The position numbers and the translations under genes were made by a program. This document shows positions 1 through 8,902 of a DNA stretch of 14,898 nucleotides, piece by piece. Source of the stretch: Methyloligella sp. GTDB lineage: Bacteria; Pseudomonadota; Alphaproteobacteria; Rhizobiales; JALUTE01. Numbering within the stretch: position 1 is the stretch's first letter; the number at the start of each line of letters is the position of its first letter. The notes beneath the pieces are model-generated. The model made no database searches. It was given only the letters and a program-made list of their open reading frames with translations, and was not told where the DNA came from. The stretch covers positions 1-14,898 of the forward strand of contig JALUTE010000166.1 of NCBI GenBank assembly GCA_027058255.1. Direction: 5' to 3'.

Positions 1-804
1 CAGGAGCGGCCGGCCGGCATTGGCCGCGCCCTGGAAGCTTGCCTCCAGCTCGGCCTTGAGCCGCTCATATTGCTCGCCCGTGAGCGCGCCGTCCGCCGAG
101 GCATAGACCAGCGCCCCGGACGGCCGGGCGGAGTTGTCGAGCAACGCCTTGTTCCAGGCGCTTGCCGCATTGTGGATGTCGATCGCCCGGGCGGCGGCCT
201 CGATGGGGCTCTGGCCATAATGGTCGTCGGTCGGGTGAAAGAAGGTGCCGTGCAGAATGGGCCGGATGACATCCGCCCGCCCGCTGCCCGCCTCCTGCGA
301 GAAGCGGATCGTTCGCCCGCCCACCGTGTACTCGTAGGCCGCCGGCCAGCCCTTCGGGCCCGGCACGACCTTCATTCGGTCCGGCCGCAGCACATAGAGC
401 TCCCGCACCGCACCGCCGACCGAGACCGCCTCGAGATAGGCATTGCCGGCAATGAGAAGATGGCCATACCAGGCCTCGAACAGCTCGGGCCCGCACTGGA
501 CCGGATTGGGCCGACTGAGGAGATCGAGCAGCGGATGCACCGTCAGCTCGCCGTCGCCGTCGAACAGCCTGAGCGGCACGGATGCAGCCGCCTCGGCAAT
601 CATGCGCACGCAACGATAGACCACGGCGTTCTGCCCGAAGCCCTCCCTGGCGAAGCCGGCATAGTCGCGTGGCGTCCAGGCCGGCTGGCCATGGGCCGCG
701 AAGGCAATCAGGGCTCCGGTCCGGCTCTGCTTCTCCTCGCCTGCGCCCTGGTCGAGCGAAAGACGCGCGACCAGGCGGGCGATCGCCTTGGCAATTGCGG
801 ACAT
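1..804 (-). CDS. HK97-type phage/GTA portal protein, C-terminus cut by window edge
   Basis: The frame is open from an ATG at 804-802 to the window edge (268 codons), so the C-terminus is missing. Portal proteins form the dodecameric ring through which DNA enters the capsid and which docks the terminase. The translation has the layout of HK97-family portals close to GTA gene g3: a basic N-terminus, then WTPRDYAGFAREGF, then VYRCVRMIAEAAASVPL, HPLLDLLSRPNP, ELFEAWYGHLLIAGNAYLEAV, LYVLRPDRMKVVPG, then GQSPIEAAARAIDIHNAA. A GAGGAAG ribosome site lies just upstream of the ATG, in the short gap after terL. The gene follows terL in the same direction, the normal terS-terL-portal order. Family assignment is firm; GTA rather than prophage is inferred from similarity in style and gene order. 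Confidence 0.9.
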   Translation of the reverse strand, partial: MSAIAKAIARLVARLSLDQGAGEEKQSRTGALIAFAAHGQPAWTPRDYAGFAREGFGQNAVVYRCVRMIAEAAASVPLRLFDGDGELTVHPLLDLLSRPNPVQCGPELFEAWYGHLLIAGNAYLEAVSVGGAVRELYVLRPDRMKVVPGPKGWPAAYEYTVGGRTIRFSQEAGSGRADVIRPILHGTFFHPTDDHYGQSPIEAAARAIDIHNAASAWNKALLDNSARPSGALVYASADGALTGEQYERLKAELEASFQGAANAGRPLL

Positions 805-869
805 GTGGGCTTCCTCGAACAGCTAGTGGGGCACCGGCCTTCGGCGCGGTGCAGCCGGAAAAAAAACCT

Positions 870-2243
870 TCACAGGCTGCGCACGGTTGGCCGCCCATGC
901 GGAGCAAGCATGAGATCGCTCAAGGCCCAGACCAGCGCGTCCAGCCGGTCGGGACTGCCCCCTCCGGAGAGCCCGCCGGGGCCGAAATCGCAAAGCTGAT
1001 CCTCGAGCTCGGGCAGCGCGCCCACATGGCAGACCCGCCCCTGGGCATAGAGGGCCGCCACGGGCTCGGCCCGCACCCATTTGCCGCGGCTCGCCCGGAC
1101 CATGCGGATGGGCAGGGCGCCGTCCACCTGACGGAGCACGGCAGCCACCAGCTCGCCGCCCTGATTGACCTCGGCGACCACCCGGTCGGCCTCGAAATCA
1201 TGGTAGGCGCTTGCGACCGCGCGCGCCCAATCCAGCGGCCTTGCCCCCTGAACCGTCCGATCCGCCAGAACGAAGGCCCGACCGTCCTCCGCCCGCCCCG
1301 CTATGACGATCCCGCACGCATCCGCGCCAGAACCGCTGGTGACCGGCGGATCGACACCGACCACCACCCGCGCCAGCGCGTGCGGCGCCGCCCGCACGCG
1401 TGCCTCCTCGATCCAGCACCGCCGCCAGAGCGCGTCCGGCCGGTCCTCCAGAATCTCGCCATCGAGCTCCTGGCGCCCGAGCCAGGTGCCGCCATAGCGC
1501 CGGGTGATCTCGTCGAGAAAGCCCGGCGCGAGATTGGCGGCATTGTCACGGGTGCGCGCCCGGGTCACCACACTGCCGGGGTCGGCCATGATGCGCGTCA
1601 GCAGCGGGATGGGCCGCGGTGTCGTCGTCACAACCTGGCGCGGCGCGTCCCCGAGACGCAGTGCGAATTGCAACATGTCCCAGGTCTCTTCCCCGTGCCG
1701 CCACTTGCACAGCTCGTCGCACCAGGCGGCCGCGAATTGCGGGCCGCGCAGGCTTTCCGGATCCTCGGCCGAGAACATCCGCGCCTCGGCGCCATTGGGC
1801 CAGGCGAGCCGGCGCTTCGAGGGCTCGAAGCGCGGCCGTTCCGCATCGCCATGGATCGCGAGCAGGCCGGAGACGCCTTCGACCATCACATCGCGCACAT
1901 CGCCGAGCGTCTGCCCGACAAGGGCAATGCGCCGCGCGGGCGCCCGGGCGAGCGGCGCCAGGCCGAGCGCCTGCGCGCGCACCCATTCCGCCCCGGCGCG
2001 CGTCTTGCCCGCACCGCGACCGCCGAGCACGAGCCAGGTGCGCCATGGCCGCCCCTCGGGCGTGCAGACAGGGGGAAGCTGGTCGTCGCGGGCCCAGATG
2101 AGCCAGTCCCGGGCGAGAAAGGCGATCTCGCGCGGCGAGAGCGTCCCGAGCGCCTCATCCAGCGTGCCCGTCTCCGCCGAGCGCCGCAATGCGTCGCGCA
2201 ATGTCTCGGCGCAGGCGCTCCGCATCCTGCTCGCCGTCCCCAT
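870..2243 (-). CDS. Terminase large subunit / GTA-type DNA-packaging ATPase-nuclease (TerL)
   Basis: This is the packaging motor, which pumps DNA into proheads by ATP hydrolysis and cuts it. Counting from the ATG at 2243, the Walker A motif GGRGAGKT lies at about 74-81, a Walker B-like AAAWCDE at about 171-177 and the coupling motif TTTPRP at about 206-211. The C-terminal RNase H-like nuclease half shows VGVDPP (Asp 298), AEVNQGG (Glu 358) and DRLDALVWAL (Asp 432 and Asp 435). The about 455-residue length suits GTA g2-like proteins. The start is uncertain: the frame is open to an ATG at 2315, and 2243, 2225 or TTG codons at 2201 and 2189 are alternatives, none with a clear ribosome site. Conserved sequence only begins near LSPREIAFLARDW. 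The 5' end overlaps the terS-like gene, suggesting translational coupling. Confidence 0.92.
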   Translation of the reverse strand: MGTASRMRSACAETLRDALRRSAETGTLDEALGTLSPREIAFLARDWLIWARDDQLPPVCTPEGRPWRTWLVLGGRGAGKTRAGAEWVRAQALGLAPLARAPARRIALVGQTLGDVRDVMVEGVSGLLAIHGDAERPRFEPSKRRLAWPNGAEARMFSAEDPESLRGPQFAAAWCDELCKWRHGEETWDMLQFALRLGDAPRQVVTTTPRPIPLLTRIMADPGSVVTRARTRDNAANLAPGFLDEITRRYGGTWLGRQELDGEILEDRPDALWRRCWIEEARVRAAPHALARVVVGVDPPVTSGSGADACGIVIAGRAEDGRAFVLADRTVQGARPLDWARAVASAYHDFEADRVVAEVNQGGELVAAVLRQVDGALPIRMVRASRGKWVRAEPVAALYAQGRVCHVGALPELEDQLCDFGPGGLSGGGSPDRLDALVWALSDLMLAPHGRPTVRSL

Positions 2244-2757
2244 CGCGCGCGCCGCCCCGCACGCCCTTGCCCGCTCGCGCATCCGCTGCCTCGCCGGCCT
2301 GCCGCAATCGTTCATCGAATGCCGTCAACTTCTCGAAGGCCCGCACCAGCGCACCGAGAGCGCGTGCCTCGCGCTCGGCCGAGGCGGGCGAGCTATCCTC
2401 ACGCATCGCCATCCGCTCCTCGATCTCCGCCAATTGCCGCTCCATCGCTCTGTAAAGACGGCGCAGAACCGCCCGTCGCGCGCCCAGGCGCCCCCGCTCG
2501 TCCATCCGCGCATCGCCCCCCGGCTTGCCCGCGCGCGACGCGCGCCCGCCACTTGCCGGCGCGCCGCCCTTCGCAGCCGCCCGAGCCCCGCCCCGCGCCT
2601 CACGGCCGCGCCGCCTGCGCCAGCCCATCGCGCGGGCGCGCTGGTACAGGGTGCTTCGCGAGATGCCGAACGCAGCACAGATGGCGGCGACGCTTGGCTC
2701 GCCGCTTTCATAGAGGCGCGCGATCTTGTCCCAGTCGCGCGCGCTTCGCCGTGGCAT
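2155..2757 (-). CDS. Putative terminase small subunit-like protein (GTA g1 / TerS type)
   Basis: This 200-residue protein precedes terL. Residues about 1-46 form a helix-turn-helix of the Hin/resolvase or terS kind (DWDKIARLYESGEPSV, AAFGISRSTLYQRARAMGW), which would recognise packaging DNA. The middle, about 47-90, is low-complexity Arg/Gly/Ala-rich. The rest is charged and helical (RLYRAMERQLAEIEERM; ALVRAFEKLTAFDERLRQ), fitting coiled-coil oligomerisation of small terminases. The ATG at 2757 has GGGAG about 9 bases upstream. The gene overlaps the start of terL. Position and HTH argue for TerS; a generic HTH regulator of the packaging block is the alternative. Confidence 0.7.
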   Translation of the reverse strand: MPRRSARDWDKIARLYESGEPSVAAICAAFGISRSTLYQRARAMGWRRRRGREARGGARAAAKGGAPASGGRASRAGKPGGDARMDERGRLGARRAVLRRLYRAMERQLAEIEERMAMREDSSPASAEREARALGALVRAFEKLTAFDERLRQAGEAADARAGKGVRGGARDGDGEQDAERLRRDIARRIAALGGDGHAG

Positions 2758-2988
2758 GTGACCCCGCTCCCGAAGCTCTCACATGTTCGAGGAAGCCGCC
2801 TGTTCGAGGGAACCGACCCTGTCCTGCCGAGGGCCATCGTCGTTGGGCGAACAGCGAAGGGCCTCGCGCACCCCCATCGACCGGCCTCTTGCCCGCCGGC
2901 ATTGTGGACCGTCCAGATGCCGCCTGCGCCCCGCCGCCCGTGGCAGCTCGGCGTCGTCTTCACCTCACTATTGCGGCGTTGTACAGTA

Positions 2989-3017
2989 TTGATAGCAAAT
3001 AAGCGTGACACTGTCAA
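2989..3017 (-). promoter_or_regulatory. Sigma70-like promoter facing terS, with overlapping palindrome
   Basis: Read on the minus strand: TTGACA (3017-3012), a 17-bp spacer, then TATCAA (2994-2989). The -35 is a perfect match and the -10 matches at 4 of 6 positions. A palindrome, TGACA-C-TGTCA (3006-3016), sits over the -35 and could be an operator. It points toward the terS-terL-portal block about 225 bases away. This is pattern evidence only. Confidence 0.45.
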
Positions 3018-3193
3018 CAACAAAATTGCACGCATTTCGTATTTTCTATGCATTACCGATGTAATATACCCCTATGGCGCTGAATTTCTGCACGCTTGCC
3101 TCTACTCCTTTTTTGTTTAAGGGAAATGTAACCTTAATTTTCCCTTGCCATGACTATGTACGAATTAACCAGTATTGAAACGTACCGCAATCC

Positions 3194-3208
3194 TCAACCT
3201 TTCTTTAA
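3194..3208 (+). promoter_or_regulatory. CtrA-like box upstream of TadE genes
   Basis: TCAA-N7-TTAA matches the alphaproteobacterial CtrA consensus TTAA-N7-TTAA with one mismatch; another half-site, TTAACCA, lies at 3165-3171. It ends about 61 bases before the first TadE start. CtrA is known to control Flp/Tad pilus genes in Caulobacter and to influence GTA expression. The surroundings are AT-rich, so chance TTAA matches are possible. Confidence 0.35.
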
Positions 3209-3269
3209 CTGACGCGAGCGCCTAATGCCCGGACAACAAGAATAGACCAGTCTGTGTGAGGTGTCCGAT

Positions 3270-3869
3270 ATGAGTGGCAATGACAACAGGGCTGTCCGGC
3301 GCAACCCGCACATGTCGGGCGCCGCGCGATCGGGCTCGGGCGGCTGGCGGCGCTGGCGACGCTGGCGACGCGACCAGCGTGGCACGACGCTGCTCGAATT
3401 CGCCATCCTGGCGCCGGTTTTTTTCGTTTTCGTTCTTCTGAGCTTCCAGGTCGCCCTCGCCTACTTCGCCGCCAGCTCGATCGAGAACGCGACCGCCGAC
3501 GCTGCGCGCCTCATCCGCACGGGCCAGGCGCAGGGGCTGGGCTTCGACAAGGCCCGCTTCAAGCAGGAGGTGTGCAGCCGGACCATCAGCTTCATCACCG
3601 ATTGCCAGGCCAAGCTGCGGGTGGACGCGCGCACCGTCACGACCTTCGCTCAGATCCAGGCGCCCAAATGCCTGTCATCGAATGGCTCGCTCCAGGCCGA
3701 GTCGAACTTCGGGTTCGATCCGGGCGGCGCGGAGTCGATCGTCCTGGTGACCGTTTGCTACGAGCTCGACATCTTCGCCGGTCTGCCCGATTTCGGCTTC
3801 GCCAACACGCGAAACGGCAATTTCCTGATCCGCGCCTCGGCGTCCTTCAGGAACGAGCCCTATTCGTGA
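3270..3869 (+). CDS. TadE-like pseudopilin / pilus assembly protein
   Basis: A protein of 199 residues with a strongly basic N-terminus containing an R-W-R triplication (WRRWRRWRR, about 26-34). A prepilin-like site follows, RG-TTLLEF (Gly38, Glu43), with one membrane helix at about 41-66 (FAILAPVFFVFVLLSF) and a periplasmic domain with four Cys (C-S-R, DCQ, KCLS, VCYE) that could pair. This is the TadE/TadF/TadG layout: minor pseudopilins of the Flp/Tad secretion system. The ATG at 3270 is chosen because GAGG lies 8 bases upstream; a GTG at 3261 in frame is the alternative. A second family member follows directly. No tad ATPase, secretin or Flp pilin gene is visible here, so the pair is detached from a full tad operon or belongs to a small satellite set. 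Confidence 0.85.
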   Translation: MSGNDNRAVRRNPHMSGAARSGSGGWRRWRRWRRDQRGTTLLEFAILAPVFFVFVLLSFQVALAYFAASSIENATADAARLIRTGQAQGLGFDKARFKQEVCSRTISFITDCQAKLRVDARTVTTFAQIQAPKCLSSNGSLQAESNFGFDPGGAESIVLVTVCYELDIFAGLPDFGFANTRNGNFLIRASASFRNEPYS

Positions 3870-3925
3870 GGGCCGGCATGGCCGACCGAGCCGCGCATGC
3901 GCGCCCAACAGGCGGGAGAGAACAG

Positions 3926-4609
3926 ATGCTGCCACGACCTGATCGGATCACTTCCCGGCTGGCCTTCGGAGCGCTCCGGCGCAGGAGGCGGTCCGGCCCG
4001 CGCACCGCGTTTGGGGCGCGCCTGAAGCGTTTCCTGCGCCACAGGGACGGGGTGGCGGCGGTGGAGTTCGGCTTCATCGCCCCGATCATGCTGCTGCTCT
4101 ATGTGGGCCTCGTCACGTTCCTCCAGGGCTGGGCGATCAATACGCGTCTTGCGGGCATCGCCAGCATCACCGGCGACCTCGTGGCCCAGACCACGGGCGA
4201 TCAGTCGAGCGGAACCGGCGGCCAGTCGAGCGTGCCCATCACGACCGCCGACCTCGACGACATCATGAAGATCGTCGACAGCTTCATCGAGCCCTACGAT
4301 CCGACCAGCGTTCGCGTCACCATCACCAGCATGGTCATGCAGAACGGCGTGCCGGTCGTGGACTGGAGCTATGCGCACAATGGCGCGCCGAAGCATCCCA
4401 AGGGCAGCAAGCCGTTCCCCACCGCCGACATGCGCAAGATGCTCTCGACGAAGACCAATCTGATCGTCGCCGAGGTGCGCTACACCTTCAGCACGCGCTG
4501 GTATAACGCCATTGTCGGTGGCCGGTTCGGCGCCAACGCCCTCGCCCTGAAGGAGACCATGTTCTTCCTTCCGCGCCAGGCGGACCGCATCGTGCTGGCG
4601 CAGAACTAG
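3926..4609 (+). CDS. TadE/TadG-like pseudopilin, second copy
   Basis: A protein of 227 residues starting at the ATG at 3926, with GGGAGAG five bases upstream; an ATG at 3878 with GTGAGGG upstream is equally possible and would leave an 8-base gap to the previous gene. An Arg-rich cytoplasmic N-terminus leads to a prepilin-like G-VAAVEF (Gly42, Glu47) and a membrane helix at about 44-66 (IAPIMLLLYVGLVTFLQ). The exported domain includes DIMKIVDSFIEPYDP, ITSMVMQNGVPVVDWSYA and LIVAEVRYTF, typical of the TadE/TadG family in Hyphomicrobiales. It is probably co-transcribed with the gene before it and acts in the envelope with it. Confidence 0.85.
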   Translation: MLPRPDRITSRLAFGALRRRRRSGPRTAFGARLKRFLRHRDGVAAVEFGFIAPIMLLLYVGLVTFLQGWAINTRLAGIASITGDLVAQTTGDQSSGTGGQSSVPITTADLDDIMKIVDSFIEPYDPTSVRVTITSMVMQNGVPVVDWSYAHNGAPKHPKGSKPFPTADMRKMLSTKTNLIVAEVRYTFSTRWYNAIVGGRFGANALALKETMFFLPRQADRIVLAQN

Positions 4610-4640
4610 CGCTGCCATTCGAGGCCGGGAACAGGCGCTG

Positions 4641-4661
4641 TCGGATTGGCGCTCAATCCGA
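4641..4661. terminator. Hairpin between convergent genes, likely bidirectional terminator
   Basis: A perfect 8-bp stem (TCGGATTG / CAATCCGA) with a 5-base loop lies in the 95-bp gap between the convergent ends of the second TadE gene and ileS. There is no T-tract, so strength is uncertain. Confidence 0.45.
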
Positions 4662-4704
4662 TGGTCGCGACACGCGATCGCTCGCCGCGCAGGCGCCAGG
4701 CCGA

Positions 4705-7700
4705 TCAGGACGCGTTGCGCCGCGCGGCCTCCCATTGGCGCACCGCCTCGGCATCGCGCGCCGAGAGCTCGGGATAGTCGGGGTCCGAGCCGACATCGGG
4801 TGAAATCTTCCACGAGCGCGCGCATTTGCGGCCCTCGGCCAGCGCTGGCACGACGGCAACGCCCGAGACATCATCGAGCCGGAAGGCGCCCTTGGGCGGG
4901 CGCGAGCCCTTGATTTGGATGCCGCTCGTGATCGCCACCTCGGCCATATCCACGCCATCGAGCGCCGCCCGCAGCCCCTTGTCCCAGACATGCACAACCG
5001 GGGCAGCCTCGAGGCTCGAGCCGATCCGCTTCTCGCGCCGCTCCACCTCGAGCGCGCCCGTGATCACCCGGCGCACGGTGCGCACCTTCTCCCACTTCTC
5101 GGCGAGCACCTCGTCGCGCCAGCCTTTGGGCACTTTCGGGAAGGTTTCAAGATGCACCGAGCCGTCGTCCGACGGATAGCGCGCAAGCCACGCCTCCTCG
5201 GCCGTGAAGCAGAGCATGGGGGCGAGCCAGATGGCGAGATGGTCGAACAGCCGGTCGAGCACCGTGAGGCAGGCGCGCCGCGCCAGGCTGTCATAGGGCT
5301 CGCAATAGAGCGTGTCCTTGCGGATGTCGAAATAGAAGGCCGACAAATCCGTGATGCAGAAATTGTAGAGCGCATGGAAGACGCGCTTGAAGTCGTAAGA
5401 CCCATAGCCCTCGCGCACGAGCGCGTCGAGCTCGGCCAGCATGTGCAGCACGTAGCGCTCGAGCTCGGGCATGTCGGCCACGCGCCTGACCACGAGACCC
5501 GGCTCGTAATGGGCGAGATTGCCCAGCATGAAACGCAGGGTGTTGCGCAGCTTGCGATAGGCATCCACGCTCGATTTCAGGATCTCGGGGCCGATGCGCA
5601 GATCCTCGGCATAGTCCTGGCTCATCACCCAGATGCGCAGGATCTCGGCCCCCGACTGCTTGATCACATCCTGGGGCGCGACGACATTGCCGAGGGATTT
5701 GGACATCTTGCGCCCGTCCTCGTCCATGACGAAGCCGTGGGTCAGCACACCCTCGTAAGGCGCGCGCCCGCGGGTGCCGCAGCTCTCGAGAAGCGAGGAA
5801 TGGAACCAGCCCCGGTGCTGGTCGGAGCCCTCGAGGTAGAGCGAGGCCGGCCATTTGAGGTCGGGACGCTGCTCGAGCACGAAGGCGTGGGTCGAGCCTG
5901 AATCGAACCACACATCGAGGATGTCGGTGACCTGCTCCCAGTCGGCCGGGTCGTCGACGAGGCCCTTGAGATAGCGCGCCTTGGCGCCGCGCTTGAACCA
6001 GGCATCGGCGCCCTGCTTGCGAAAGCTCGTCCCGATCCGCGCGATCAGTGCCTCGGCGCCCTCGAACGTCGCGTTCGGAATCACCTCGCCCGTCTCCTTA
6101 TGCACGAAGGCGGTGATCGGCACGCCCCAGGCGCGCTGGCGGGAGATCACCCAGTCGGGGCGGGTCTCGATCATGGCCTTGAGGCGGCGCTGGCCCTGGG
6201 GCGGGGTGAACCGGGTCTTGTCGATGGCCTCGAGGGCCAGCGCGCGGATGGTGGTCTTCTTGCACACGCCCTTCACCTTCACCGGCTTGTCCAGCGCGAT
6301 GAACCATTGCGGCGTATTGCGGAAGATCACCGGTGCCTTGGAGCGCCAGGAATGCGGGTAGTCGTGCTTGAGACGGCCGCGGGCGATGAGCGCGCCCGCC
6401 TCGATGAGCGCCTGGATCACCGCCTCATTGGCATCGCCGAAGCGGCCCGTGTCGTCGATGACGCGCTTGGGGTGCGTGCCCCCGAAGAGCGGCACATGCT
6501 CGTAATAGGTGCCGTCCTCGCGCACCGTGTGCGGCACCTCGGGAATGCCGTCCTCGGCGAACCGGCCCTTGTGCTCCTCGTAGAGGTGGTAGTCGTCGGC
6601 GCCGTGGCCGGGCGCGATGTGCACGAAGCCCGTGCCCGTGTCCGCCGTCACGAAGTCGGCCGGATAGAGGCGCACGGGGAAATCATAGCCCTTCCCATGC
6701 AGGGGATGGCGGCAGACGAGCCCCGACGGGTCGACATCGCCCACTCGCTTCCACGCGCCGATGCGTGCCGCCTCGCGCACCTGCTCGGCCAGCGCATCGG
6801 CAAGAACGAACGTGTCTCCCCGCTTTGCCCAGTTGTCTTCGGGAGCATCGGTGACCTCGTAAAGTCCGTACTCGATCGAAGTTGCGTAGGCGATGGCGCG
6901 ATTGCCCGGAATCGTCCAGGGCGTCGTCGTCCAGATGACCACGCTCGCATTCGCCAGTTTGCGATGCGCCGCGTCGTCCTTGTCGCCGGGCGGGGTCTTG
7001 ATCGGAAACTTCACCCAGATGGTCGGGCTCGTGTGCTCGTGATACTCGACCTCAGCCTCCGCCAGGGCCGTGCGCTCGACCACCGACCACATCACCGGCT
7101 TGGAGCCCTGATAGAGCGCCCCGTTCATGGCGAACTTCATCAGCTCCTCGGCAATGATCGCCTCGGCCTCGAAGCTCATGGTCGTATAGGGGTGCTCCCA
7201 ATCGCCCTCGACGCCGAGGCGCTTGAACTCGGCGCGCTGGACCTCGATCCACTTGGCGGCGAATGCCCGGCACTCCTGGCGGAAATCGTTGATCGGCACC
7301 TCGTCCTTGTTGCGCCCCCTGGCGCGGTACTGCTCCTCGATCTTCCATTCGATAGGCAGGCCGTGGCAGTCCCAGCCGGGCACATAGTTCGAATCCCGGC
7401 CCATCATCTGCTGGGAGCGTGTGATGACGTCCTTCAGGATCTTGTTGAGCGCATGGCCGATATGGAGATGGCCATTGGCATAGGGCGGGCCGTCGTGCAG
7501 GACGTATTTCTTCCGCCCCTTCGCGGCCTCGCGCATCCGGCGATAGAGGCCAAGCCGCTCCCAGCGTGCCAGAAGCTCCGGCTCGCGCTTGGGGAGCCCC
7601 GCGCGCATGGGAAAATCGGTCCGGGGAAGGAACAGCGTCTCGCGCCAGTCGCGCCCGTCCGCCCTGGGCGCATCCCCCGCCGCCTTCCCGGCCTTGCCAG

Positions 7701-7749
7701 CCTTGCCGCCGCTCACCACCTTGTCCGCTTTCGCCCGCCGGTCCGCCAC
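4705..7749 (-). CDS. ileS: Isoleucyl-tRNA synthetase
   Basis: Charges tRNA-Ile in the cytoplasm and edits mischarged valine. It is a class I synthetase with all landmarks in order, counted from a GTG start at 7749: HIGH at about 96-99, the CP1 editing domain with [10 protein letters not shown] (about 274-283) and [12 protein letters not shown] (about 372-383), then KMSKS at about 681-685, then the anticodon-binding domain. About 1014 residues. The GTG is preferred because AGAGGG lies 8 bases upstream; an in-frame ATG at 7791 would add 14 residues. An Ala/Lys/Gly-rich extension of about 30 residues precedes the conserved [15 protein letters not shown]. The C-terminal zinc knuckle is degenerate: one Cys remains (KCARSW) and the partner positions read SARDAEAV. 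Divergent from efp. Confidence 0.98.
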   Translation of the reverse strand: MADRRAKADKVVSGGKAGKAGKAAGDAPRADGRDWRETLFLPRTDFPMRAGLPKREPELLARWERLGLYRRMREAAKGRKKYVLHDGPPYANGHLHIGHALNKILKDVITRSQQMMGRDSNYVPGWDCHGLPIEWKIEEQYRARGRNKDEVPINDFRQECRAFAAKWIEVQRAEFKRLGVEGDWEHPYTTMSFEAEAIIAEELMKFAMNGALYQGSKPVMWSVVERTALAEAEVEYHEHTSPTIWVKFPIKTPPGDKDDAAHRKLANASVVIWTTTPWTIPGNRAIAYATSIEYGLYEVTDAPEDNWAKRGDTFVLADALAEQVREAARIGAWKRVGDVDPSGLVCRHPLHGKGYDFPVRLYPADFVTADTGTGFVHIAPGHGADDYHLYEEHKGRFAEDGIPEVPHTVREDGTYYEHVPLFGGTHPKRVIDDTGRFGDANEAVIQALIEAGALIARGRLKHDYPHSWRSKAPVIFRNTPQWFIALDKPVKVKGVCKKTTIRALALEAIDKTRFTPPQGQRRLKAMIETRPDWVISRQRAWGVPITAFVHKETGEVIPNATFEGAEALIARIGTSFRKQGADAWFKRGAKARYLKGLVDDPADWEQVTDILDVWFDSGSTHAFVLEQRPDLKWPASLYLEGSDQHRGWFHSSLLESCGTRGRAPYEGVLTHGFVMDEDGRKMSKSLGNVVAPQDVIKQSGAEILRIWVMSQDYAEDLRIGPEILKSSVDAYRKLRNTLRFMLGNLAHYEPGLVVRRVADMPELERYVLHMLAELDALVREGYGSYDFKRVFHALYNFCITDLSAFYFDIRKDTLYCEPYDSLARRACLTVLDRLFDHLAIWLAPMLCFTAEEAWLARYPSDDGSVHLETFPKVPKGWRDEVLAEKWEKVRTVRRVITGALEVERREKRIGSSLEAAPVVHVWDKGLRAALDGVDMAEVAITSGIQIKGSRPPKGAFRLDDVSGVAVVPALAEGRKCARSWKISPDVGSDPDYPELSARDAEAVRQWEAARRNAS

Positions 7750-7870
7750 GCCCGAAGCCCTCTTCCTGGTGATCCGCCATGGTGCGGCCATGCGGGCCGC
7801 GCGCCCTCTCTAGCAATGCCCCCGCCAACAATCCAGCGGCGATTGACCGCGCCATGGGGTGCCACGACAC

Positions 7871-7900
7871 TTGACAGCAAGCACAGGCCCCGGCCTTTAG
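7871..7900 (+). promoter_or_regulatory. Possible efp promoter
   Basis: TTGACA at 7871-7876, a spacer of about 17-18 bases, then a weak -10-like CTTTAG near 7895. It lies about 40 bases before the efp start, between divergent ileS and efp. The -10 is poor, so the call rests mainly on the -35 and location. Confidence 0.35.
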
Positions 7901-7939
7901 GCGCAGGGACCGAAGGCACACCGAATCGCGGGAGCGGGC

Positions 7940-8503
7940 ATGAAGATCAATGGCAACGAAATCAAGCCGGGCAATGTGATCCAGCACAAGGGCAGCCTCT
8001 GGGTGGCGGTCAAGACCAGCCACGTCAAGCCGGGCAAGGGGCCGGCCTATGCCCAGGTGGAGCTCAAGAACATCATCGACGGCACCAAGCTCAACGAGCG
8101 CTTCCGCGCCTCCGAGAGCGTCGAGCGGGTCCGCCTCGAGCAGAAGGACTACCAGTTCCTCTATGAGGAGGGCGATTCGCTGGTCTTCATGGACCTCGAG
8201 ACCTATGACCAGATCTCCATCCCGAAGGAGCTTCTGGGCGAGCGGGCCGCCTTCCTGCAGGATGGCATGTCCGTCAAGGTCGAGAGCCACGAGGGCCGGC
8301 CCATCGGCGTGGAGCTGCCGCAGCATGTGACGCTCGAGGTGGTGGAGGCCGAGCCCGTGGTGAAGGGCCAGACGGCGGCCTCCTCCTACAAGCCCGCGAT
8401 CCTCGAGAACGGTGTGCGGGTGATGGTCCCGCCCTTCATCTCCACCGGCGAGAAGATCGTCGTGGACACGAACGAGATCACCTATGTGCGCCGCGCCGAA
8501 TAG
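7940..8503 (+). CDS. efp: Elongation factor P
   Basis: EF-P enters the ribosomal E site and relieves stalling on polyproline stretches. The 187-residue length is standard, with three beta-barrel domains: a KOW-like N-terminus ([13 protein letters not shown]), an OB domain from about 65 and a C-terminal domain ending in [19 protein letters not shown]. The modification loop reads [10 protein letters not shown] with Lys33 at the tip, so an EpmA-type beta-lysylation site is expected rather than the Arg32 rhamnosylation type. The ATG at 7940 has GGGAG five bases upstream. No epmA or epmB is in view. Confidence 0.98.
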   Translation: MKINGNEIKPGNVIQHKGSLWVAVKTSHVKPGKGPAYAQVELKNIIDGTKLNERFRASESVERVRLEQKDYQFLYEEGDSLVFMDLETYDQISIPKELLGERAAFLQDGMSVKVESHEGRPIGVELPQHVTLEVVEAEPVVKGQTAASSYKPAILENGVRVMVPPFISTGEKIVVDTNEITYVRRAE

Positions 8504-8536
8504 CGAACAGACGCAAACGAAACTTGCGCCTGCTCC

Positions 8537-8643
8537 CCGTCATCATCCTCCCCGGGCTTGACCCGGCCATCGGACCGGGTGATCCAGGGCAACAAACGCG
8601 GAGCTTGCCGCCCTGGATTGCCGCGTCACGCGCGGCAATGACG
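8537..8643. repeat. Composite palindromic intergenic repeat after efp
   Basis: It begins with CGTCATCATCC and ends with GGCAATGACG. Inside are a CCGGGCTTGACCCGG near-palindrome (8551-8566), arms ATCCAGGGC / GCCCTGGAT (8582-8590 and 8610-8618) and a perfect 9-bp hairpin ATTGCCGCG / CGCGGCAAT with a 5-base loop (8617-8639). Elements of this look (GTCAT-ends, GCTTGACCCGG core) are common as dispersed repeats in Hyphomicrobiales genomes. The last hairpin may also terminate efp. Only one copy is in this window. From 8644 to 8808 I see nothing identifiable. Confidence 0.6.
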
Positions 8644-8808
8644 AGTTTTGAGAGCTGTCCAGCTCTTGATCCGCACGAGCGCCCCATGGACGCCGCCGCC
8701 TGAACTCACAGATCGGATGTAATCGAGGTCATATGTGGTGCGCCTGCCCACGCGTTGAGCCTTGTCGGCAGAGGCCCATTTGCCCTGTTTCCCGGAGAGA
8801 AGCGCCGA

Positions 8809-8901
8809 CTATACGCCGGCCGATTTATCAAGCTCGCCGAGGATATCGCGGTAATATTCGTTCATCTCAAAGAACTCATCCAGAGTAAGCTTGCGTTTTT
8901 C
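8809..8901 (-). pseudogene. 3' remnant of an unknown gene, cut by repeat copy A
   Basis: On the minus strand about 30 codons end in TAG at 8811-8809 and read EKRKLTLDEFFEMNEYYRD then ILGELDKSAGV. This is protein-like composition (acidic and aromatic, unlike the surrounding shadow frames). Coding sense stops exactly where repeat copy A starts, and in frame a stop follows upstream at 8922-8920. It resembles the end of a small immunity-type protein, but that is inference from context and not a family match. Confidence 0.5.
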
Positions 8902-8902
8902 G

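Larger units (their letters stand above)
2758..3269. other. Divergent intergenic region between the packaging block and the TadE pair
   Basis: No gene is supported in these roughly 510 bases. The half next to terS (2758-2980) is GC-rich with no convincing product in any frame; 2980-3230 is markedly AT-rich for this genome and holds the promoter-like and CtrA-like elements listed separately. The terS mRNA leader would be over 200 nt if the promoter at about 3000 is used. Confidence 0.6.

Noticed and set aside
2784..2805. Two GTTC motifs as an alphaproteobacterial LexA box
   Set aside because: Spacing between them is 13 bases, not the 7 of GTTC-N7-GTTC.
582..3002. Very long plus-strand open frame (806 codons) over the terminase genes
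   Set aside because: Pro/Arg/Ala-rich with no domain; the antisense of terL and terS, which have clear motifs. Such shadows are common in GC-rich DNA.
7814..7870. Promoter for ileS on the minus strand
   Set aside because: No convincing -35/-10 pair; the candidates were weak and badly spaced.
6100..8166. Long plus-strand open frame opposite ileS and into efp
   Set aside because: Antisense to well-identified genes and low-complexity; no ribosome site or family features.
7052..8326. Minus-strand frame of 424 codons spanning the ileS/efp gap
   Set aside because: Crosses two genes in the wrong frame and has no recognisable domain.
8756..8769. 14-base match to the repeat interior (TGAGCCTTGTCGGC), possible fourth repeat copy
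   Set aside because: No similarity on either side; too short to call a copy, though a tiny remnant is possible.
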